From: an uncultured Alphaproteobacteria bacterium
GTDB taxonomy: Bacteria > Pseudomonadota > Alphaproteobacteria > HIMB59 > GCA-002718135
Assembly (NCBI GenBank): GCA_902615845.1
Contig: CACMQS010000007.1
Location: 1 to 64,000 of the forward strand
Direction: 5' to 3'
Length of the DNA stretch: 64,000 nucleotides
A program made the translations under genes and the position numbers. Of the stretch, positions 1 to 8,604 are shown piece by piece (the first letter of the stretch is position 1; every line of letters begins with the position of its first letter). Below the pieces are notes generated by a model, which saw nothing but the letters and a program-made list of their open reading frames with translations, was not told the DNA's origin and searched no databases.

Positions 1-180
1 AAAATTAATATTGTCATCAGGGAACTCAGCGCGAATATCTTCTAAAAAAGAATTAAAATAATCTACATATAGTTGATTGTGAGTCCACATTGATAAAGTA
101 ATATCTCTAGCAAACGCAGTTGATTGTAAACCAACTACCATAACAAGAGAAAGAATTAAGGATTTAATTAGTTTCATCAT
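1..180 (-). CDS. ABC transporter sugar-type substrate-binding protein, N-terminal fragment
   Basis: Sixty codons are readable before the gene leaves the window. The protein opens with a typical Sec signal peptide: Lys at positions 3 and 6, a hydrophobic core, and cleavage expected after Ala-Phe-Ala near residue 24. The mature start resembles family 1 (sugar or glycerol-phosphate type) periplasmic binding proteins, which often begin with a beta strand followed by a Trp-Thr-His type turn. A strong Shine-Dalgarno (GGAGGA) lies 3 to 8 bases before the Met-Met start. The permease and ATPase genes would be expected beyond the window edge. The family call rests on a short stretch, so the substrate is unknown. 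Confidence 0.7.
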   Translation of the reverse strand, partial: MMKLIKSLILSLVMVVGLQSTAFARDITLSMWTHNQLYVDYFNSFLEDIRAEFPDDNINF

Positions 181-268
181 TTTCCTCCATATATAATAAA
201 ACATAAAATTAGTTTGGATCAAAAATCAAGTAAAATTAACTTTTATAAATATTTGATATTTTACGTAA

Positions 269-1090
269 TTATGGAGAAAGTACCTTTTCATGCGGCATTA
301 TAATATTCTTTTGATACTTGGTAACTCTTTTTAACAGGTTTTTTGAGGGTCTGTATGGGTGTCTAAAAAAACCCCAGGAAGGTCCATATCTGTAAACAAC
401 AATTCTTCTTTCTCCCTTTTTTGTTCTTTTTGCAGACCCATGACAAAGTGAGTCGACAAATAATAATCCATCACCTGCTTTTAGATATATTTCTTTAGAT
501 GCAGTCATACTTTCCGCTGATGAAACTATATCTTTTTTCATAACATGTTTATCATATTCTGGATGACGTAAATTTGATTTATGGGAAGAAGGAATAATAA
601 CTGTACCCCCATCACCTGGGCCAATATCTTTTAAAGCTAATAAAATGTTTATTTGTCCACAATGAAATTTTCCATTTTCAAATCTATAATGAGCTCTTTG
701 AGTGCCTTCATAGGCGCCAGAATGAATACCAATCGCTTCACCTGGTCCTCTTATATTAGCAAAGTTTTCATCAATAAATAAAGGGCCGTGATGTTGATCA
801 AAAGTATCTTTACCGCCAACAAAATGAAGCATATGATTAATCCAAGATGGATGATCAATTAATTTTTCGAATGGCTCACCTGCTTCATAAATTTGTTGAA
901 GATTAAGACCATCTTTTCCACCATAATTATGACCATGAACATGTCCTGCCCATTCATTATTTTTTAAATTTTTTAATTTATCTAGAATTTTATTAAGATC
1001 TTTCAATTCTTTTTTATTTAAAGCATTTTCAATTATTAAATACCCATTTAGATCGAATAAATATTCATCAAGCTTAGAAACTTTTTTCAT
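269..1090 (-). CDS. PhyH-family Fe(II)/2-oxoglutarate oxygenase-like protein with HxG motif (paralogue 1)
   Basis: This 273-residue protein has the PhyH layout: a helical N-terminus, then a jelly-roll core with PSSH near 167-170 and the distal His217, followed by a basic stretch (Arg228, Arg229, Arg234) suited to 2-oxoglutarate binding. The proximal metal motif reads His123-Ser-Gly125, where hydroxylases carry His-x-Asp. Loss of that carboxylate is known from Fe/2OG halogenases such as SyrB2 (HxA) and WelO5 or BesD (HxG). Uncharacterised PhyH subfamilies may also vary here, so halogenation is only a hypothesis. By eye it is about 60 percent identical to the gene at 3518. It lies 43 bases after fba on the same strand. 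Confidence 0.85.
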   Translation of the reverse strand: MKKVSKLDEYLFDLNGYLIIENALNKKELKDLNKILDKLKNLKNNEWAGHVHGHNYGGKDGLNLQQIYEAGEPFEKLIDHPSWINHMLHFVGGKDTFDQHHGPLFIDENFANIRGPGEAIGIHSGAYEGTQRAHYRFENGKFHCGQINILLALKDIGPGDGGTVIIPSSHKSNLRHPEYDKHVMKKDIVSSAESMTASKEIYLKAGDGLLFVDSLCHGSAKRTKKGERRIVVYRYGPSWGFFRHPYRPSKNLLKRVTKYQKNIIMPHEKVLSP

Positions 1091-1133
1091 GAATATACTT
1101 TGATGTAAAATTTAAACCTTTTCAAGATAAAAA

Positions 1134-2198
1134 TTAATTTATAACAGCTTTAAACTCTCCAGCTTTATATTTTGTAGCCATTTCTCCTAAAGTTATGGAA
1201 TTAATAGAGGTGGCATTACCTGCTGTTCCAAATTCTTGTAATCTACTTTTTACAACTTCTTTCATAGCGTCTTTTGAAAGTAATAAATATTTTCGTGGAT
1301 CAAACTGAGAAGGATTCTCATGAAAATATTTTCTTACTGCAGCTGTAGCTGCTAATCGTAAATCTGTATCAACATTAACTTTTCGAACACCATGTTTAAT
1401 ACCTTCTTGAATCTCAGAAACAGGAACACCATATGTTTCTTTTATTTTTCCACCGTATTCATTAATAGTTTTTATTAAATCTTGTGGCACCGATGATGAT
1501 CCATGCATAACTAAATGAGTATTTGGAAGCCTTGAATGTATTTCTTTAATTCTATCGATTGCTAAAATATCACCTGTAGGTGGTCGAGAAAATTTATATG
1601 CACCATGACTTGTTCCTATAGCAATTGCTAGAGCATCAACGTTTGTTGCTTTAACAAAATCTGATGCCTCATCTGGATCCGTTAACAATTGATCATGATC
1701 AAGTTTGCCTTCTGCACCAACACCGTCTTCTTTTTCACCAGTCCCAGTTTCTAAAGAGCCTAAACATCCAATTTCACCTTCTACAGAAACTCCCAATGCA
1801 TGTGCCATATCTGTAGTTTCTCTTGTAACTCTAACATTGTAATCAAAATCTGAAGGTGTTTTTTGATCATCCATCAAAGAACCGTCCATCATGACAGAAG
1901 TAAAACCAAGATCGATACAATTTTTACAATCTGATGGAGAGCCACCATGATCTTGGTGCAGAACAGTTGGGATGTCTGAAAACTCATCCATTGCTGCTTC
2001 AACTAATTTTTTAACAAAAATTGGTCCAGCATATTTTCTGGCAGCTCCAGATGCTTGCAGAATTACAGGGCTATTTAATTCTTTAGCCCCTTCCATTATT
2101 GCTCTGATTGCTTCTAAGTTATTTACATTAAATGCAGGTATACCATAATTATTTTCAGCTGCATGATCTAATAGTTGTCGAAGCGAAATTAATGACAT
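1134..2198 (-). CDS. fba: Class II fructose-1,6-bisphosphate aldolase
   Basis: Reversibly cleaves fructose 1,6-bisphosphate to dihydroxyacetone phosphate and glyceraldehyde 3-phosphate in cytosolic glycolysis and gluconeogenesis. The zinc enzyme signatures are clear: HQDHG at 81-85 (Asp83 catalytic, His84 metal), GTSHG around His198 and MHGSSS around His232. The length of 354 residues and the long insert after [10 protein letters not shown] match the Calvin-cycle-type subfamily of class II aldolases. The ATG start at 2198 gives the standard N-terminus. The gene diverges from the MFS gene across 44 bases and may be cotranscribed with the downstream PhyH gene. Confidence 0.96.
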   Translation of the reverse strand: MSLISLRQLLDHAAENNYGIPAFNVNNLEAIRAIMEGAKELNSPVILQASGAARKYAGPIFVKKLVEAAMDEFSDIPTVLHQDHGGSPSDCKNCIDLGFTSVMMDGSLMDDQKTPSDFDYNVRVTRETTDMAHALGVSVEGEIGCLGSLETGTGEKEDGVGAEGKLDHDQLLTDPDEASDFVKATNVDALAIAIGTSHGAYKFSRPPTGDILAIDRIKEIHSRLPNTHLVMHGSSSVPQDLIKTINEYGGKIKETYGVPVSEIQEGIKHGVRKVNVDTDLRLAATAAVRKYFHENPSQFDPRKYLLLSKDAMKEVVKSRLQEFGTAGNATSINSITLGEMATKYKAGEFKAVIN

Positions 2199-2242
2199 AT
2201 GTGGACTCTATTAAACATAATAATAATTAATTCAACTAAACA

Positions 2243-3376
2243 GTGAAAGAAATTTTAAAATATTCTTGTCTAATTTTTTTATATGCTTTGTCACATAGTT
2301 ATTTAGCAACATGTTTTGCAATTGATTTAAAAATAAAAGGTTATGAAGAACGTTACATAGGTCTATCATTATCATTCTGGGGTATTGGAGTTATTTTAGG
2401 GGCATTATTACATAATTTAATAAGAAAAAAATTTAATTTATTTTCTACAATTTTATATGGTTCAATAATTCAGTTAAGTTTTTCTTTAATTTTTTTAATT
2501 GATCAAAATACTTTTCTAGTAGCTTTAATGCAATTTGTTATGGGTATAACTAGTGCAATTAATTCATTAACGCTTGAATCACACATCAGCTCTAAATTTA
2601 AAAAAACATCTGGTTTCTATATATCTTTATTTTGGTCATCTGCTGGATTAGGCGCAATTACTGGAAGTCTATTTATAGCAATAAATGGTATAAATAATTT
2701 AACTTATTATATAGCAATTTTATTTTTTCTTATGCATTTTATTCCAATTTATTTATTTCACTCATCTATTAGTAAAATTGCCATTGAAAACCTGAGTCTT
2801 AGATTATCTAAAAATGTTATAAGTAAAATTAAATATTTACTTTTTTGTGTAATATTATTTGGTGCATGCGATGCAGGTTTTAGCTCATTATTTCCATCAT
2901 ATTTATTAGAAGAATCATATAGTGATAAACAAGTTGGAAGAATAAATTTTTTATCTGGATTAATTGCTTTAGTTTTTTATCCCTTTATGGGTAAGTTAGT
3001 AGATAATTATAATAAAACTGTTATCTTTAATACTTTTTGTTTTATAAATTTTATTAATTTATTTATTCTTTATTTTATCAGTGATTTTTATGTCTATATA
3101 ATTTGTGTAGCATTTTATTATTACACCATTGGAACAGTTTTTTTAATTACATTTAATATTGTAGGTAAAAAACTTGAAGGGGGAGTGATAGTCTTTGGAA
3201 TAGCTGGTCATTATATTAGTGAAAATATTGGAAGTTTTCTTGGTCCAAATTTAATTGGAAATATTGTTAATATAGATATTAATTATTTCTTTTTAATATT
3301 TATTTTCTTGTATTTTTTAATTGTTTTACTGTTCAATTTTAATCAAATTAAAAATGGTGGGCCCTCAGGGACTTGA
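2243..3376 (+). CDS. MFS family transporter
   Basis: An integral membrane protein of 377 residues with about 11 to 12 hydrophobic segments. It has the two-halved layout of a major facilitator: a short basic loop after segment 2 (RKKFN), a longer central loop near 175-195, and a repeat-like loop in the second half (GKLVDNYNK). The start is GTG at 2243. The substrate cannot be read from the sequence. The last seven codons run into the 3' end of the convergent tRNA gene, so the C-terminal GGPSGT is encoded by the antisense of the tRNA acceptor and T-arm. Placement beside fba and the oxygenases suggests a small organic solute. Confidence 0.85.
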   Translation: MKEILKYSCLIFLYALSHSYLATCFAIDLKIKGYEERYIGLSLSFWGIGVILGALLHNLIRKKFNLFSTILYGSIIQLSFSLIFLIDQNTFLVALMQFVMGITSAINSLTLESHISSKFKKTSGFYISLFWSSAGLGAITGSLFIAINGINNLTYYIAILFFLMHFIPIYLFHSSISKIAIENLSLRLSKNVISKIKYLLFCVILFGACDAGFSSLFPSYLLEESYSDKQVGRINFLSGLIALVFYPFMGKLVDNYNKTVIFNTFCFINFINLFILYFISDFYVYIICVAFYYYTIGTVFLITFNIVGKKLEGGVIVFGIAGHYISENIGSFLGPNLIGNIVNIDINYFFLIFIFLYFLIVLLFNFNQIKNGGPSGT

Positions 3377-3431
3377 ACCCCGGACCACCCCGTTATGAGC
3401 GGGGCGCTCTAACCAACTGAGCTAAGAGCCC
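3355..3431 (-). tRNA. tRNA with CAT anticodon (Ile2 with lysidine, or elongator Met)
   Basis: A complete cloverleaf of 77 bases including an encoded CCA (3355-3357). The acceptor stem GGGCTCT pairs with AGGGCCC, with one G-T pair. The anticodon stem CCCCG/CGGGG encloses the loop CTCATAA, with CAT at 3395-3397. The T-arm contains TTCAAGT. A G1-C72 pair excludes initiator tRNA. The C4-G69 and C6-G67 pairs favour tRNA-Ile2, whose C34 is converted to lysidine by TilS, but elongator Met is not excluded. The convergent MFS reading frame ends 22 bases inside this gene. Confidence 0.95.
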
Positions 3432-3517
3432 TTTTTATGCCCTATACATGTAAATTTGATGATTATTAAGCTTTAATTTTATATTGTTATATAGAATTTA
3501 ATAATATTTTAATTTTT

Positions 3518-4351
3518 ATGCAGCAACCTAGTGAATTAGAAAAATATCTTTTTGATCTTAAAGGTTTTATTGTAATCAAAAATGCTTTGTCGAAAAAAGA
3601 AGTAAAGGATTGCAACCAAATAATAGATAAAATTAAAAATACACCTTCTAATGAATGGAATGGAAATGTGCATAGCAAAGGAAATATAGACCAGCATGGA
3701 GTAGAGCTTCAACAAATATATGAAGCTGGTAAACCTTTTGAAAATTTAATTAATCACTCTTCATGGATAAATCATATGAAGCACTTTGTGGGTGGAGAAG
3801 GAACATTTGATTACAATCATGGGCCATTATTTATAGATGAAAACTTCGTGAATGTTAGAGGACCGGGGAAGGCTATACCAGTTCATTCAGGTGCTCATGA
3901 AGGCACTCAAAGAGGACATTATAGATATCAAAATGGAAAGTTTCATTGTGGTCAAATAAATATTTTAGTGGCCTTAAGTAAAATTTCTAAAGGTGATGGA
4001 GGAACAGTAATAATTCCTGGATCACATAAATCTAATTTGAAACATCCTCAATTTGATAAATACAAATTAAAAAAGGATGGAAAATATAAAACTGCTGATA
4101 GTATGATTGGCTCAGAAGAGGTCTATTTAAATGCTGGTGATGCAATACTATTTGTAGATTCTCTATGTCATGGATCTTCAAGAAGGGTCAATAAAGGAGA
4201 AAGAAGAGTTGTTATATATAGATATGGTCCATCTTGGGGGTTTTTCAGAAATAGTTACAGACCTTCAAAGGAGTTATTAAATAGATTAAGTAAAACTCAA
4301 AGAAATATCGTTATGCCTCATGAAGAAGTATTATCGCCAAAAAACAATTAG
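3518..4351 (+). CDS. PhyH-family Fe(II)/2-oxoglutarate oxygenase-like protein with HxG motif (paralogue 2)
   Basis: A 277-residue paralogue of the protein encoded at 269-1090, colinear over its whole length with only small differences. It shares the same altered metal motif, His123-Ser-Gly125, then PGSH at 167-170, distal His218 and the basic GERR segment at 227-230. Both copies also share a conserved block between the first His and PGSH (His134-Tyr-Arg, then GKFHCGQ at 140-146) and the tail YGPSWGFFR. The gene faces the halogenase-family gene and its stop overlaps that gene's stop by four bases. Substrate unknown. Retention of HxG in both copies argues against a random loss-of-function change. 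Confidence 0.85.
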   Translation: MQQPSELEKYLFDLKGFIVIKNALSKKEVKDCNQIIDKIKNTPSNEWNGNVHSKGNIDQHGVELQQIYEAGKPFENLINHSSWINHMKHFVGGEGTFDYNHGPLFIDENFVNVRGPGKAIPVHSGAHEGTQRGHYRYQNGKFHCGQINILVALSKISKGDGGTVIIPGSHKSNLKHPQFDKYKLKKDGKYKTADSMIGSEEVYLNAGDAILFVDSLCHGSSRRVNKGERRVVIYRYGPSWGFFRNSYRPSKELLNRLSKTQRNIVMPHEEVLSPKNN

Positions 4352-5874
4352 AGTGATGCAAATTCTAAATAATCATTATGCCTTATAAAACTTTTCATTT
4401 GATCATCATATAGATCATTAAAACGTTTATATTCATCTCTTGCAAAAGGTTTTAAATTAAAATTATTCATTTCTTCTCTTGCAATATCTTTCTTTAGTAA
4501 ACCAAGACCATCTAATACAGGATAGTAAAGTTGTGATTGAACATGTGGAAGGCCTGAAAGATACAAATCAAAATCACTCATCCTAGGTAATTGATTCTTC
4601 CATTTATTTATAAAATTTATTGTATCCTCATGGATACAATCATTCTTAACAAATTTCCAAAAATCGCTATCTTCTCTATTTGAAACATAATGAGTATTTA
4701 GAAAGATCATGAAATCATCAAATTGACGACCTACTCTTTCATTAAATTCATCCATAATTTTTTCATTGTTAAAATCCATTTCTTCTTTAAGATAATCAGT
4801 CGCAAACAATATCATTTGTATCAGAGTACTGTGAATTGAAGTAGCTTCTAATGGCTCAAGAAAGCCAGAGGCTAATCCTATGGCAATACAATTTTTTACC
4901 CATGATTTTTCTATTCTACCTGAAGTAAATTTAATATCGTTTCTTGGTTCTATTTCGTGACCTAAGACTTTCTCTATTTCAATTTTTGCTTCTTCTGGAC
5001 CTGTAAAATCATCACAATATACATAACCAGCGCCAATTCTTTCTTGAGTTGGTATTTGCCACATCCAACCATTTTTTTGAGCCCAAGCTAAAGTATAATT
5101 ACTAATATTTTTTTCATCTAATTTTAAAAAAAAAGGCATAGCTCTATTTACTGGTAAATTTTTTTGATAAGATTTCCATCCAACATTATATAATTTATTT
5201 ATGAGGAGTTTTCTGAAGCCTGTACAATCTAAAACTAAATCAGTTTCAATTTCTTTGCCACTTTCGAAATGAAGTTTTTCAATTTCTCCATTTTCATTTA
5301 ATGAAGCATGCGTATAAACTTCATCAAGAATCTCTATATTTTTTGATCTTTTTCTTAAATAATTTCCAACAAGATGGTTATCAAAATGATAAGCATAGAA
5401 AAAAGGGCTTTTTAAATCGGGTCTGTTATTTTCAAAATTGAACGGAACTTTATTTGTTTCCATTAGCTTAGTGTGTAAATGCACATCAGCAACAGATCGA
5501 CCTGCAGCAATTGCATAAACATTTAAATATTCAAAATCTTCAGGGTCTTTTTTAGATGCTAACAAATGTGGGTCATCAATTGGTCCATAATATTGATGAT
5601 TTAGTTCTTTCCAGTCTTTATGAACAATCCCAAACTTTAGAGTAGCTTTTGTTTCTCTTAAAAAGTCTAGTTCATCTAAATTATATCTTTTTAAAAAATC
5701 ATAAAATATTCCGGTTGTTCCTTCTCCAACACCAATTATAGGAATGCTCGAAGGATCAACAATTGTTACTTTTACATTTTGTTTATTTGTGAAAAAAAAA
5801 TCACTTAGAATATATGCAGAAATCCAACCGGCGGTGCCTGCGCCTAGGATAGTTACGTTTTTTAGTTTTCTCAT
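4348..5874 (-). CDS. Flavin-dependent halogenase family protein (tryptophan halogenase fold)
   Basis: A 508-residue flavoprotein of the tryptophan halogenase family. Residues 11-17 (GAGTAGW) form the FAD Rossmann motif and GVGEGT at 48-53 the second FAD contact. Family marks follow: Lys80 in the position of the catalytic lysine of PrnA and RebH, GWMWQIP at 269-275 (the WxWxIP motif that shields FAD from monooxygenation), and EPLEATS at 340-346 with Glu343 matching the catalytic glutamate. So both residues needed to form and direct HOX appear present. Its start overlaps the stop of the ABC ATPase gene by one base, making it the last gene of the transporter operon. Substrate unknown; it would need a separate flavin reductase. 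Confidence 0.9.
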   Translation of the reverse strand: MRKLKNVTILGAGTAGWISAYILSDFFFTNKQNVKVTIVDPSSIPIIGVGEGTTGIFYDFLKRYNLDELDFLRETKATLKFGIVHKDWKELNHQYYGPIDDPHLLASKKDPEDFEYLNVYAIAAGRSVADVHLHTKLMETNKVPFNFENNRPDLKSPFFYAYHFDNHLVGNYLRKRSKNIEILDEVYTHASLNENGEIEKLHFESGKEIETDLVLDCTGFRKLLINKLYNVGWKSYQKNLPVNRAMPFFLKLDEKNISNYTLAWAQKNGWMWQIPTQERIGAGYVYCDDFTGPEEAKIEIEKVLGHEIEPRNDIKFTSGRIEKSWVKNCIAIGLASGFLEPLEATSIHSTLIQMILFATDYLKEEMDFNNEKIMDEFNERVGRQFDDFMIFLNTHYVSNREDSDFWKFVKNDCIHEDTINFINKWKNQLPRMSDFDLYLSGLPHVQSQLYYPVLDGLGLLKKDIAREEMNNFNLKPFARDEYKRFNDLYDDQMKSFIRHNDYLEFASL

Positions 5875-7496
5875 TAATAAATAATATCAAAAGCAGATTT
5901 TATTAAATTCTTTGTATAATCATTCTGAGGTTTGGTTAATATATTTTTTGCCACACCTTGTTCTAGAATTGAACCATCTTTCATAACGATTAAATTGTGG
6001 CTTATTGATCTTATAACTCTTAAATCATGGCTGATAAAAATATAAGTGGTTTTGTGATTTTTTTGTAGTTGTAGTAAAAGTTCTAGAATTTGTTTTTGAA
6101 TAGATAAATCAAGCGCAGATGTTGGTTCATCCAAAAGAACAAATTTTGGATTTAAGACAAATGATCTTGCTATAGCTATTCTTTGTCTTTGACCTCCTGA
6201 AAACTCATGAGGAAATCTAAGCATGGAACTAGGTTCTAAACCAACTTCACTCATTATGTTTTCAATTTTATTTAGCCGTTCGTTTTTATCTTTCATATTA
6301 AGTGCTACAATTAATCCCTCTTCTATAATTTGTTTAACAGACAATCGTGGATTTAAAGATGCATATGGATCTTGAAAAACTATCTGCATTTGATTTCTAA
6401 ATGGCTTAAATTGCTTTCTAGATAAACTGTCAATTCGATCATCAAAAAACTTAATTTCACCTTCTACATCTGTGTTAGATTCTCTATCAACTAACCTTAA
6501 TAATGTTTGACCTAAAGTAGTTTTACCAGATCCACTTTCACCAACAATTCCAAGGGTCTCACCTTCTTTAAGATAGAGACTGATATTATTAACAGCATTA
6601 ATTGATAAAACTTTATTTCTACCTGATACTTTTACTTTAGTATTAAATGTTACATTAAGATTTTCTCCTGAAAGTATACTTCTTCCATTTTTATCATAAT
6701 GTAAATCTCTTTCTTCTGGCTCTGATGACAATAAATGTTTTGTATAATCATCTTTTGGATTTTCAAAAATTTCTTTTGTAATACCTGTTTCTTTTATTTT
6801 TCCATTATACATTACACAAACTCTATCACTTATTTGTCTGACAATAGTCAGATCATGAGTAATAAATAAAATGGACATTTGATATTTTTGTTGAAGACTT
6901 TGAAGTAATTTAAGTATCTCTGTTTGAACTGTAACATCAAGAGCAGTAGTTGGCTCATCTGCAATAAGTAAATCTGGATTATTAGCTATAGCAATAGCAA
7001 TCATAATTCTTTGTCTTTGTCCTCCAGACAATTGATGTGGGTATTGTGATAATCTAGACTCTGGTTCTGGAATTTGAACTTGTTTTAGTAATTCAAGACA
7101 TTTCTCTTTGAGTTCTTTATCTGAAAATTTTCCATGAATTTTTAAAACCTCACTAATTTGGTTTTCAATTGTATATATTGGATTTAAAGAACTCATTGGT
7201 TCTTGAAAAATCATTGAAATATTTTTTCCTCTAATATTTTGATACTCTTTTTCAGAATAAGAATTTATATTTGTTCCATTAAATTTAATTGAAGTTTGAT
7301 CAGATATTACGGCATTCTCAGCAAGTAATCGAATGATTCCTCTAGCTGTAACTGATTTTCCAGAGCCACTTTCTCCAACTAATGCCAAAGTTTCACCTTT
7401 TTTAATATCAAATGATATTCCGTTTACTGCATTAACTTCACCGCTATCAGTATTAAATTTTACGTGTAGATTTTCTATTTCAACAAGGTTAGGCAT
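5874..7496 (-). CDS. Fused double ATPase of a peptide-type ABC importer (DppDF/YejF type)
   Basis: Two complete ABC ATPase domains sit in one 540-residue chain, each of the oligopeptide or dipeptide class. Domain 1 has Walker A GESGSGKS at 41-48, signature LSGGQ at 156-160 and Walker B LLIADE at 176-181. Domain 2 has Walker A GESGSGKT at 319-326, a second SGGQRQR and Walker B VLLDEP. Each domain is followed by the oligopeptide-type C-terminal segment (ENPKDDYTKHLL and KPQNDYTKNLI). The gene lies between the permease genes and the halogenase-family gene with one-base overlaps on both sides, which implies translational coupling. It powers import across the inner membrane. Confidence 0.95.
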   Translation of the reverse strand: MPNLVEIENLHVKFNTDSGEVNAVNGISFDIKKGETLALVGESGSGKSVTARGIIRLLAENAVISDQTSIKFNGTNINSYSEKEYQNIRGKNISMIFQEPMSSLNPIYTIENQISEVLKIHGKFSDKELKEKCLELLKQVQIPEPESRLSQYPHQLSGGQRQRIMIAIAIANNPDLLIADEPTTALDVTVQTEILKLLQSLQQKYQMSILFITHDLTIVRQISDRVCVMYNGKIKETGITKEIFENPKDDYTKHLLSSEPEERDLHYDKNGRSILSGENLNVTFNTKVKVSGRNKVLSINAVNNISLYLKEGETLGIVGESGSGKTTLGQTLLRLVDRESNTDVEGEIKFFDDRIDSLSRKQFKPFRNQMQIVFQDPYASLNPRLSVKQIIEEGLIVALNMKDKNERLNKIENIMSEVGLEPSSMLRFPHEFSGGQRQRIAIARSFVLNPKFVLLDEPTSALDLSIQKQILELLLQLQKNHKTTYIFISHDLRVIRSISHNLIVMKDGSILEQGVAKNILTKPQNDYTKNLIKSAFDIIY

Positions 7497-8599
7497 TATT
7501 TTTTAGTAGTTGTTGCATAGGGATCAATTGCATCTCTCAAAGCATCGCCCAAAGCATTAAATCCTAAAACTGAAATTAAGATTGCAAATACAGGACTGAG
7601 AACCCATGGGTAACTTCCAATAGTTCGCAGATCTTGCGCAGAATTTAATTGTAGTCCCCAACTAACAAAAGGTGATTGAATCCCAAGTCCCAAAAAACTA
7701 AAAAAGCTTTCCGTTAAAATTACTGATGGTATTAATAGTGATACACTAACTATAACATGGCTTGTAACATTCGGGAGTAAATGTCGATAAATGATTCTTA
7801 AATCATTTGAACCTAATGCTTCAGCTGCTTTAATATAATCCAATCTTCTTAGTGATAGAGTTTTTCCGCGAACTTCTCTGGATAGCTGTGCCCATCTCAA
7901 TGATGATAAAATGAATGCCATAAAAATAAATATTAGAAATGGATCCATCTGTCTTGGAAGTATCGCGACAAGTGATAAATATAATGGTAAATCAGGAAAA
8001 GCTAATGCTAGTTCTGTCACCCGTTGTGTAGCAATATCAAATTTTCCTGCAAAATAACCTGAGCTTATTCCAACTAAAATACCAATGAAAGTGGTAATAC
8101 TGACTACTATTAGTGCAAATAATAATGTTACTCTACTTCCCTTAAAAATTCTTGATAACATATCTCTTCCATATGCATCAGATCCAATAAAAAATACTTT
8201 AGATCCATCTTTTGTAGTAAATAAATGTAAATCCAAACTTAATCCAAGAAATTTATATTCCCATCCTTTAGTAAAAAAATAAAGATAATTTTTTTGAGTA
8301 TAATCAATCTCCATTATTGGTTCAAAAGTGTCAGGATCAAATCCTTCAATAAAGCCATAAGCAAAAGGCCTTAACGAAAAATTATTATCTTGATCAAAGA
8401 AATGTACTCCCTGAGGGGGATAAAAAACTCTATCACTATCTCTAGCTGCAGGATCATATGGTGATAAGAAATCAGCAAAAACTGCAGAAAATATTAAAAA
8501 ACTTACAAAGACCAAACCAAGTATTCCAACTCTATTTTTTAAAAATCTTTTTTTGACAAGAGAAAAATATGAATTTTGTAAGTTAGAAGTTTTTTCCAT
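7496..8599 (-). CDS. Peptide-type ABC transporter permease (DppC/YejE type)
   Basis: Inner-membrane permease of 367 residues from the ATG at 8599. A longer in-frame start at 8689 is rejected because it would overlap the upstream permease by 85 bases and add a non-homologous, non-hydrophobic stretch. One membrane segment near the N-terminus is followed by a periplasmic region of about 100 residues, then five further segments with the EAA loop (KAAEALGSND) that contacts the ATPase. The long periplasmic insert is a feature of YejE-like permeases. The stop overlaps the ATPase start by one base, and five bases separate it from the upstream permease gene. Confidence 0.93.
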   Translation of the reverse strand: MEKTSNLQNSYFSLVKKRFLKNRVGILGLVFVSFLIFSAVFADFLSPYDPAARDSDRVFYPPQGVHFFDQDNNFSLRPFAYGFIEGFDPDTFEPIMEIDYTQKNYLYFFTKGWEYKFLGLSLDLHLFTTKDGSKVFFIGSDAYGRDMLSRIFKGSRVTLLFALIVVSITTFIGILVGISSGYFAGKFDIATQRVTELALAFPDLPLYLSLVAILPRQMDPFLIFIFMAFILSSLRWAQLSREVRGKTLSLRRLDYIKAAEALGSNDLRIIYRHLLPNVTSHVIVSVSLLIPSVILTESFFSFLGLGIQSPFVSWGLQLNSAQDLRTIGSYPWVLSPVFAILISVLGFNALGDALRDAIDPYATTTKK

Positions 8600-8604
8600 A
8601 AAAT

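Noticed and set aside
3355-3431. Initiator tRNA-fMet
   Set aside because: The first acceptor pair is G1-C72; initiator tRNAs have an unpaired or weak first position.
3487-3678. Minus-strand open frame covering the start of the second HxG oxygenase
   Set aside because: The plus strand encodes the conserved N-terminus of the oxygenase; the minus frame has no homology or start signal.
269-5874. Halogenated natural product biosynthetic cluster
   Set aside because: No peptide synthetase, polyketide synthase or carrier protein gene is present; only a role in modification or catabolism of an imported compound is compatible with what is visible.
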